The position numbers and the translations under genes are program-made. A DNA stretch of 64,000 bases from the NCBI RefSeq assembly GCF_039908635.1, contig NZ_CP150918.1:3715001-3779000 (forward strand). Reading direction: 5' to 3'. Below are positions 58,466-64,000 of this stretch, piece by piece (position 1 is the first letter of the stretch; each line of letters starts with the position of its first letter). This DNA is from Pseudomonas purpurea (GTDB lineage: Bacteria > Pseudomonadota > Gammaproteobacteria > Pseudomonadales > Pseudomonadaceae). Under the pieces are notes generated by a model, which worked only from the letters and a program-made list of their open reading frames with translations, was not told the origin of the DNA and made no database searches.

Positions 58466-59908
58466 CTAAACGCGTTGACGCAACCACTGCAAAAAGCCCT
58501 TTTTAGGGATGGCTGGCGGCACATCCGCCGTCAGTTTTTGAGCGGTGTGCAGGCGAAAATCCAGCAAGGCCTTCATGGCTTCGCTGATGTCATGCCGGGC
58601 ATCGAGGCAAGGTTTTAGGTATTCCTTTTCGATCCGGTACAAGCTGCAGAAGGTCTTGGCGGTGAAGTCGGCGGGCACCGATTGATCGGAGAGAATCCCG
58701 GCCTCGCCAATCACCTCCCCCGGCCCCATGCGCCCGGCTTCGAACGGGGTGCCGTTGCGGGTCAACGTCACCGACACCACACCGGACTCAATAATGAACA
58801 GGTGATCGCTGACTTCGCCGGACGGCAGGATCATCGTGCCAGCGCGGAAGGTTTGCAGGGTCATGTTCTGGCTGAAGGTTTCTTTCTCTTCCTGACGCAG
58901 GGTGGAAAAAATGCTCGAACTTTCCAGCAAGGCCCGAGGCCGCGACAGGCCCAGAGGTGTGCTGGTCTCGGCACTCGACAACAGGCTGACGCCGCTGGCC
59001 CGCAAATGCCGGAACGCCAGGTCGAACAGCTGATTGCGCACCTCGCGCTTTTGCGCCATGGACGACACAAACCCGATGATTTCGTACTCCACCCCGGTGC
59101 TGCCCGAACTTTTCAAGGACACGCTGGGCGCGGGTTTTCCCAGCAGTGGCCGACAGCCCTGCATGGCACGCTCCAATGCGTCGATCACGGTTTGCGGGCG
59201 CGCATGGGGGCTGACTTGCAGGCTGATGGAAATCCCGTGCATGTCGGTGGGTCGGCTGAAGTTGATGATCTTGGCCTTGGCCGCCAGCGAGTTGGGAATC
59301 ACCGCCATGCTGCCCTGAGCGGTTTGCAGGCGAGTGGCGCGCCAGTCGATGTCAGTGACCCGGCCTTCGGTGCCGTCGATGGAGATCCAGTCATCGAGTT
59401 GATACGGTTTGGTGGTGTTCAGCACGATGCCGGAGAACACATCGCTCAGGGTGCTCTGCAACGCCAGGCCGACGATGATCGCCATCGCGCCGGAGGTCGC
59501 CAGCACGCCTTTGACCGGGAGGTCGAGGACGTACGCCATGGCCGCAATGATCGCGATCAGGAAAATCACCGCACCCAGCAGGTCCTGCAACAATCGCCCG
59601 GTGTGCCCGACTCGCTGCATCATCAGCGTGCCGATCAGCACGGTCAGGGTCCGCGCGCCGAACAGCCACCAACCGATCTGCAAACCGGTGGCCGCCAGGT
59701 GCAGCGGCACGTTCTCTGGCCACGGCGCCGGTTGCATCGGGTTCATGCCTTCGTTGAACAGCAGCACGCTGAACAACGAAAAAATCACCAGCCGCACCGC
59801 CAGTTTCCAGTGGCTGCCACTGAGGCCGATCAAGCGCCACAACACGATGTCGATCACAATCAGCGCCAGGGCGGCGAGCAACGGGTGATTGGTGAGCAAT
59901 GACAGCAT
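58466..59908 (-). CDS. MscS-type mechanosensitive channel with C-terminal cyclic-nucleotide-binding domain
   Basis: 480 aa, start MLSLLTNHPLLAALALIVID (GGAG seven bases upstream; an adjacent ATG adds one Met). Three or four membrane helices, then the MscS core (GVLATSGAMAIIVGLALQST, LDDWISIDGTEGRVTDIDWR, MAVIPNSLAAKAKIINFSRP). A cNMP-binding domain follows (about 340-455; LFIIESGVVSVTLTRNG, MGPGEVIGEAGILSDQSVPA). The fusion suggests gating or clustering controlled by a cyclic nucleotide as well as tension. Confidence 0.9.
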   Translation of the reverse strand: MLSLLTNHPLLAALALIVIDIVLWRLIGLSGSHWKLAVRLVIFSLFSVLLFNEGMNPMQPAPWPENVPLHLAATGLQIGWWLFGARTLTVLIGTLMMQRVGHTGRLLQDLLGAVIFLIAIIAAMAYVLDLPVKGVLATSGAMAIIVGLALQSTLSDVFSGIVLNTTKPYQLDDWISIDGTEGRVTDIDWRATRLQTAQGSMAVIPNSLAAKAKIINFSRPTDMHGISISLQVSPHARPQTVIDALERAMQGCRPLLGKPAPSVSLKSSGSTGVEYEIIGFVSSMAQKREVRNQLFDLAFRHLRASGVSLLSSAETSTPLGLSRPRALLESSSIFSTLRQEEKETFSQNMTLQTFRAGTMILPSGEVSDHLFIIESGVVSVTLTRNGTPFEAGRMGPGEVIGEAGILSDQSVPADFTAKTFCSLYRIEKEYLKPCLDARHDISEAMKALLDFRLHTAQKLTADVPPAIPKKGFLQWLRQRV

Positions 59909-60018
59909 CATGCAACTCCAGCGAAGGCCAATAGCGGGAAGATCGCACACATTGGGCACAGTGTAGGAGTGTTTGATTCTGCGATCTGAATGCACGTTGC
60001 AAAACACCACAAAACCAA

Positions 60019-60108
60019 TGTGGGAGCGGGCTTGCTCGCGAAGGCTGCTTAACATTCAACAGATGGGTTGACTGTTAGTCCGCCTTCGCGAGCAAGCCCG
60101 CTCCCACA
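60019..60108. repeat. REP-type inverted repeat pair
   Basis: Two perfect 27-bp inverse copies (60019-60045 and 60082-60108) with the core GGGAGCGGGCTTGCTCGCG, a REP family dispersed in P. fluorescens and P. putida genomes, facing each other across 36 bases. It lies between the MscS gene and the first YcaC gene and may end transcription. Confidence 0.85.
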
Positions 60109-60128
60109 GGGGGTTATGGGTTGCCTGA

Positions 60129-60755
60129 TTACTTGCTGTTAGTCAGCGAGCTGTAGCTGGTCATCAGGTTGCGGTAGTCCGGAATGTGGTTGGAGAACAG
60201 CGTCCCCAGCCCTTCGATGTCGTTGCGCCAGTCGCGGTGCAACTCGCACGCCAGGCCGAACCAGGTCATCAACTGGGCACCCGAGGACGACATGCGGTCC
60301 CAGGCCGATTGACGGGTCAGTTCGTTGAAGGTGCCGGAAGCATCGGTGACCACAAACACATCAAAGCCTTCGGCCAGGGCCGACAGCGCCGGGAACGCTA
60401 CGCAGACTTCGGTCACGACACCGGCGATGATCAGCTGCTTCTTGCCGGTGGCCTTGATGGCCTTGACGAAGTCTTCGTTGTCCCAGGCATTGATCTGGCC
60501 AGGGCGAGCGATGTACGGCGCGTCCGGGAACAGTGCCTTGAGCTCAGGTACCAGCGGGCCGTTGGGGCCGGTTTCGAAGCTGGTGGTGAGAATGGTCGGC
60601 AGCTTGAAGTACTTGGCCAGATCAGCCAGCGCCAACACGTTGTTCTTGAACTTGTCCGGTTCGATGTCGCGCACCAGCGACAGCAGGCCCGCCTGATGAT
60701 CGACCAACAGAACGGCAGCGTTATCCTTGTCCAGACGTTTGTAAGAGGTAGTCAT
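60129..60755 (-). CDS. ycaC: Isochorismatase-like hydrolase, YcaC family (second copy)
   Basis: 208 aa. Cysteine-hydrolase fold: catalytic Asp in AVLLVDHQAGLLSLVRD, cis-peptide region QINAWDNEDFVKAIKATGKK and nucleophile Cys in IIAGVVTEVCVAFPALSAL. YcaC of E. coli and P. aeruginosa is an octameric hydrolase of unknown substrate. A paralogue lies 57 bases upstream on the same strand; the two are likely one operon with pirin. Confidence 0.9.
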   Translation of the reverse strand: MTTSYKRLDKDNAAVLLVDHQAGLLSLVRDIEPDKFKNNVLALADLAKYFKLPTILTTSFETGPNGPLVPELKALFPDAPYIARPGQINAWDNEDFVKAIKATGKKQLIIAGVVTEVCVAFPALSALAEGFDVFVVTDASGTFNELTRQSAWDRMSSSGAQLMTWFGLACELHRDWRNDIEGLGTLFSNHIPDYRNLMTSYSSLTNSK

Positions 60756-60812
60756 TGCAGTAGTCCTCGCTTCTTGTCGATGCCGAATGGAAGTCGGCGT
60801 GGGGTTGCTCGG

Positions 60813-61496
60813 TTAGCGCTGGGAATCCAGTACTTCGTGTTCGTTCGCCACTTGCTGGGCCTTGAGGTAGCTCTCGATCAGCAATTGATAGTGCGGCATG
60901 GCCTGGGCGTAGACGGCGGCCCATTGCTCGGCGTCCGGGCGATTCCACGAACCTTGCAGCTCAGAGAGCGTAGCCATGATGTCGATTGGCACCACGCCAG
61001 CCTGGGCCAGACGGGCGATTGTCAGATCAGTGGCCAGTTTCGAGTGATTGCCTGAGGCGTCGACCACGGCGAACACTTTGTAGCCTTCATGCACCGCCGC
61101 AATGGACGGAAATGCCAGGCACACGCTGGTCAACGTGCCGGCGATCACCAGGGTTTTCTTGCCGGTGGCTTTGACCGCCGCGTGAAACTCAGGGTTGTCC
61201 CAGGCGTTGATTTCACCTTTGCGCGCCACGTATTGAGCGTGCGGCGCCTCTTGGTGAATCTCCGGAATCAACGGCCCGTTCGGCCCTTGTGGCACGGATG
61301 CGGTGGTGATCACCGGCATCTTCAACAACGTTGCGGCTTTGGCCAGGGCGATGGCATTGGCGCGCAGTTGCGGCACGTCCATGTCCTTGACGATCTGGAA
61401 CAGTCCACTCTGGTGGTCGATCAACAGCAGCGCGCTGTCGTTGGGGTCGATGGTCGGTTTCTGGCCATTGAAGTTGGCCGCATTCGTGGTGCTCAT
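60813..61496 (-). CDS. Isochorismatase-like hydrolase, YcaC family (first copy)
   Basis: 227 aa, [20 protein letters not shown]. Same active-site pattern: Asp in [37 protein letters not shown] and Cys in [19 protein letters not shown]. It has a longer C-terminus than its neighbour and has diverged considerably, so substrates probably differ. Encoded 93 bases after pirin. Confidence 0.9.
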   Translation of the reverse strand: MSTTNAANFNGQKPTIDPNDSALLLIDHQSGLFQIVKDMDVPQLRANAIALAKAATLLKMPVITTASVPQGPNGPLIPEIHQEAPHAQYVARKGEINAWDNPEFHAAVKATGKKTLVIAGTLTSVCLAFPSIAAVHEGYKVFAVVDASGNHSKLATDLTIARLAQAGVVPIDIMATLSELQGSWNRPDAEQWAAVYAQAMPHYQLLIESYLKAQQVANEHEVLDSQR

Positions 61497-61589
61497 GAGC
61501 GTTTCCTCTTTCTTTTAGGCAACAGCCATCCCTGGCCTGTGAACCGGCCTACGCATCCTGTGTAGAGCGGAGTTTTGAACGCGTTTGTG

Positions 61590-62457
61590 TCAGCCGTGCA
61601 TCTGGCCGAACTGCCCCGACTGGAAGTCGGCGAAGGCCTGATGAATTTCCTGCTCGGTGTTCATCACGAACGGACCGTGGCCGACGATCGGTTCGTCAAT
61701 CGGTTCACCGCTGAGCAGCAACACCACGGCGTCGCTATTGGCCTCCAGGCTGAGCTGGTCGCCGTTGCGTTCGAACAGGGCCAACTGACCTTCGCGCACC
61801 ACCTCCAGACCGTTGACCTGAACCGTGCCCCGCAGTACGACCAACGCAGTGTTGCGACCTTCGTGCAGGTCCAGATTCAGCAACTTGCCGGCGTTCAGGC
61901 GAATGTCCCAGACGTCAATCGGGGTGAAGGTCCGCGCAGGCCCCGGTGTGGCCGTCGAACTCACCGGCGATCAGGCGCAGGCTGCCAGCCTTGTCCTCGA
62001 GGGCGATGTTGGGGATGTCGCCATCCAGAATCGTCTGGTAACCGGCATCGGCCATTTTGTCCTTGGCCGGCAGGTTGACCCACAGCTGGACCATTTCCAG
62101 GGTGCCGCCGCTCTTGGCGAACGCTTCGGAGTGAAACTCCTCGTGCAGGATCCCCGAGGCCGCGGTCATCCATTGCACGTCGCCGGGGCCGATCTTGCCG
62201 CCGCTGCCGGTGGAGTCGCGGTGCTCCAGTTCGCCCTTATAAACAATAGTCACGGTTTCAAAACCGCGGTGCGGATGCTGACCAACGCCACGTCGTGCGG
62301 TGGTCGGGGTGAACTCCGCAGGCCCGGCATGGTCGAGCAGCAGGAACGGGCTGATGTGTTTGCCCAGGTTGTCATAGGAGAACAGGGTGCGAACCGGGAA
62401 GCCGTCGCCCACCCAGTGCGCTCTTGGGCTGGTGTAGATACCGATGATGTTTTTCAT
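61590..62457 (-). CDS. Pirin family protein (reading frame broken by 1 extra base)
   Basis: Starts MKNIIGIYTSPRAHWVGDGF. The N-terminal cupin has the pirin metal site RRGVGQHPHRGFETVTIVYK (HxHxxFE region) and VQWMTAASGILHEEFHS. The C-terminal cupin follows after a shift at plus-strand GGCCCC (61939-61944): removing one base joins EFDGHTG to PARTFTPIDVWD, giving 288 aa, the family length. Pirins are iron-binding cupins; some act as quercetin dioxygenases or redox sensors. It heads the pirin-YcaC-YcaC operon opposite a LysR gene. Confidence 0.9.
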
Positions 62458-62565
62458 GGTGCCTCCGAATGTGGGTGAGTCAGAACATGCACACAGCTTA
62501 AATCCGGGACCTTTGGTGCGGTAGACTGCAAAAATCACCCTTAGCGTTCTATTTGGAGAACGATA

Positions 62566-63471
62566 GTGGAAGACCTGAACACCCTCTATTACTTCACCCA
62601 AGTGGTCGAGCACGGTGGTTTCGCGGCGGCCGGGCGGGCGCTGGACATGCCCAAGTCGAAACTCAGCCGACGGATTTCCCAACTGGAAGAACGCCTCGGC
62701 GTGCGGTTGATCCACCGCACCAGCCGCCATTGTTCGCTCACCGAAATCGGCCAGGCGTATTACCAGCGTTGCCTGGCCATGCGCGTGGAAGCCGAAAGCG
62801 CGGCCGAGTTGATCGAGCGCAACCGCTCCGAACCCCAAGGCCTGGTACGCCTGAGTTGCCCGACCGCACTGCTCAATTCCTGGGTCGGGCCGATGCTGGC
62901 CCGCTACATGCTCAAGTACCCGTTGGTGGAGTTGTTCATCGAGAGTACCAACCGGCGGGTCGACCTGATTCACGAAGGGTTCGACATCGCCCTGCGCGTG
63001 CGCTTCCCGCCCTTGGAAAACACCGATCTGGTGATGAAGGTGCTGGGCAACAGCACTCAATGCCTGGTGGGCAGCCCCGATTTTCTGGCGCGCCTGTCGA
63101 CCCCCGCCAGCCCCGCCGACCTCAGCGGTTTGCCGAGCCTGCACTGGGGCGCGGCGCAGCGTGAGTATCAATGGGAACTGTTCGGCCCCGACGCCGCCAG
63201 CGCGGTGATCCGCCACCGTCCGCGCATGGTCACCGACGACCTGATCGCCCTGCGCACTGCCGTGATCGCCGGAATCGGCATCGCCCACCTGCCGAGCGTC
63301 GTGGTCCGTGAAGACGTGGCGGCGGGCACACTGGTGGAGCTGGTGCCCGACTGGCGACCCAAGTGCGGGATCGTGCACGCCATCTTCCCCTCGCGGCGCG
63401 GCCTGCTGCCGTCGGTGCGGACCCTGATCGACTTTTTGGGGGAGGAATTCAGCCGCAGTGATATTGCCTAG
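62566..63471 (+). CDS. LysR-type transcriptional regulator
   Basis: 301 aa from GTG 62566 (MEDLNTLYYFTQVVEHGGFA). Recognition helix MPKSKLSRRISQLEERLG; effector domain with LVRLSCPTALLNSWVGPMLA and TAVIAGIGIAHLPSVVVRED. It is divergent from pirin-ycaC across 108 bases and probably controls that operon; such LysR-pirin pairs recur in pseudomonads. Confidence 0.9.
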   Translation: MEDLNTLYYFTQVVEHGGFAAAGRALDMPKSKLSRRISQLEERLGVRLIHRTSRHCSLTEIGQAYYQRCLAMRVEAESAAELIERNRSEPQGLVRLSCPTALLNSWVGPMLARYMLKYPLVELFIESTNRRVDLIHEGFDIALRVRFPPLENTDLVMKVLGNSTQCLVGSPDFLARLSTPASPADLSGLPSLHWGAAQREYQWELFGPDAASAVIRHRPRMVTDDLIALRTAVIAGIGIAHLPSVVVREDVAAGTLVELVPDWRPKCGIVHAIFPSRRGLLPSVRTLIDFLGEEFSRSDIA

Positions 63472-63521
63472 CGGCCGCTACAAGCCTTGAGCGTCAAACG
63501 GCTGAGCGAGTGAAGCACCGA

Positions 63522-64000
63522 TCAATTGGGCTCCAGGCTGCGACCCAAGCGTGTCATCGCCTGCTGCAGTTCATCGACCGCCGCGTTGAGCAACTGAACA
63601 TCGTCCTGCCAACAGGCGGCTTCCAGTTGTTCGCACCCGGCCAGCAATCGATGGGCCCCGACAATGCGGGCGCCGCCCTTGATCCGGTGCGCCAGGTCAC
63701 TCAGGCCTTTACGGTCATCGCGTCGGTGAAGCTCTCGCAGTTGTTCCAGGTCCAGGGCATTGCTGCTGGCCAGGTCACGCACCAATTGGTTGATCAGCGT
63801 GCGGTCGCTGCCGACAAATTTTTCCAGGCCGCTCAGGTCCATTTCTGCCGAGGCTGGATGTTCATCGTCGATAGGCGACGGGGATGGGTTATCGGCAAAC
63901 CTTGCCCCCAACCAATCGCCCAAATCCTTCAGGCTGATGGGTTTGAACAGGCAATCGTCCATGCCGGCCTCCACACATCGCACCTTTTCCTCGGGTTGGG
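63522..64000 (-). CDS. C-terminus of a hybrid sensor kinase: end of receiver plus HPt domain (runs off the window)
   Basis: The frame is open to the window edge. It begins QPEEKVRCVEAGMDDCLFKP, the end of a receiver domain, and continues to an HPt domain with phospho-accepting His in LSDLAHRIKGGARIVGAHRL. It ends at TGA 63524-63522. The arrangement is that of BvgS/EvgS-like unorthodox kinases, which relay phosphate His-Asp-His-Asp. The sensor part lies beyond base 64000. Confidence 0.88.
   Translation of the reverse strand, partial: QPEEKVRCVEAGMDDCLFKPISLKDLGDWLGARFADNPSPSPIDDEHPASAEMDLSGLEKFVGSDRTLINQLVRDLASSNALDLEQLRELHRRDDRKGLSDLAHRIKGGARIVGAHRLLAGCEQLEAACWQDDVQLLNAAVDELQQAMTRLGRSLEPN

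Noticed and set aside
1..64000. CRISPR array, prophage or integron
   Set aside because: No regularly spaced direct repeats, integrase, phage structural genes or attC-like sites were seen.

Overview
The window is a stretch of a Pseudomonas chromosome, most likely from the P. fluorescens group. Evidence: high-GC coding with typical Pseudomonas codon use; the conserved order tig-clpP-clpX-lon-hupB next to tRNA-Leu/His/Arg and folD-pbpG; a 27-bp REP-type inverted repeat; and many families typical of soil pseudomonads (TerC, SstT, CodBA, paired YcaC hydrolases, two-partner secretion).

Layout. 1-6.3 kb (minus strand): protein quality control block, with trigger factor, ClpP, ClpX, Lon and the start of HU-beta. 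6.6-7.0 kb: three tRNAs on the minus strand. 7.3-16.2 kb: folD, pbpG, a 280-bp IS4-like MITE sitting in a terminator, small lipoproteins, terC, an NhaR-like regulator, an MFS pump and sstT. 16.4-30.7 kb: yceH, a shikimate-dehydrogenase-like gene, trhP, two chemoreceptors, an NhaC-type antiporter, a PepSY/two-component operon, a patatin-like lipase and queD. 31-37.8 kb: codBA, a cyclase/RidA operon with a divergent LysR gene, and an MFS gene. 38.0-46.5 kb (minus strand): an unusual tightly packed operon. It runs small 50-aa protein, hexapeptide acetyltransferase, class III aminotransferase, single-chain transketolase, SDR, DUF1349 protein, HAD phosphatase, O-methyltransferase, MFS exporter. It lies behind an AT-rich leader carrying a perfect lux-box-like palindrome and looks like a quorum-regulated pathway to an aminated, acetylated, O-methylated and exported sugar-derived metabolite. 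I could not match it to a known product, and it is the best candidate for an undescribed system here. 47-58 kb: a two-partner secretion pair (TpsB/TpsA), a large DUF4132 protein and an AhpD-like protein. 58-64 kb: an MscS channel fused to a cyclic-nucleotide domain, two YcaC-like hydrolases with a pirin and a divergent LysR regulator, and the C-terminus of a hybrid kinase with an HPt domain.

Sequence quality. Six otherwise intact genes (lon, clpP, a sensor kinase, an MFS gene, tpsA, pirin) are each broken by one or two extra bases, and every break lies inside a GGCC tetramer that has grown (GGGCC, GGCCC, GGGCCC). Removing the extra bases restores continuous proteins; for lon and clpP the restored lengths, 798 and 213 aa, match the family. 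I read this as a systematic sequencing or assembly artefact rather than six mutations, and I annotate these genes over their full extent.
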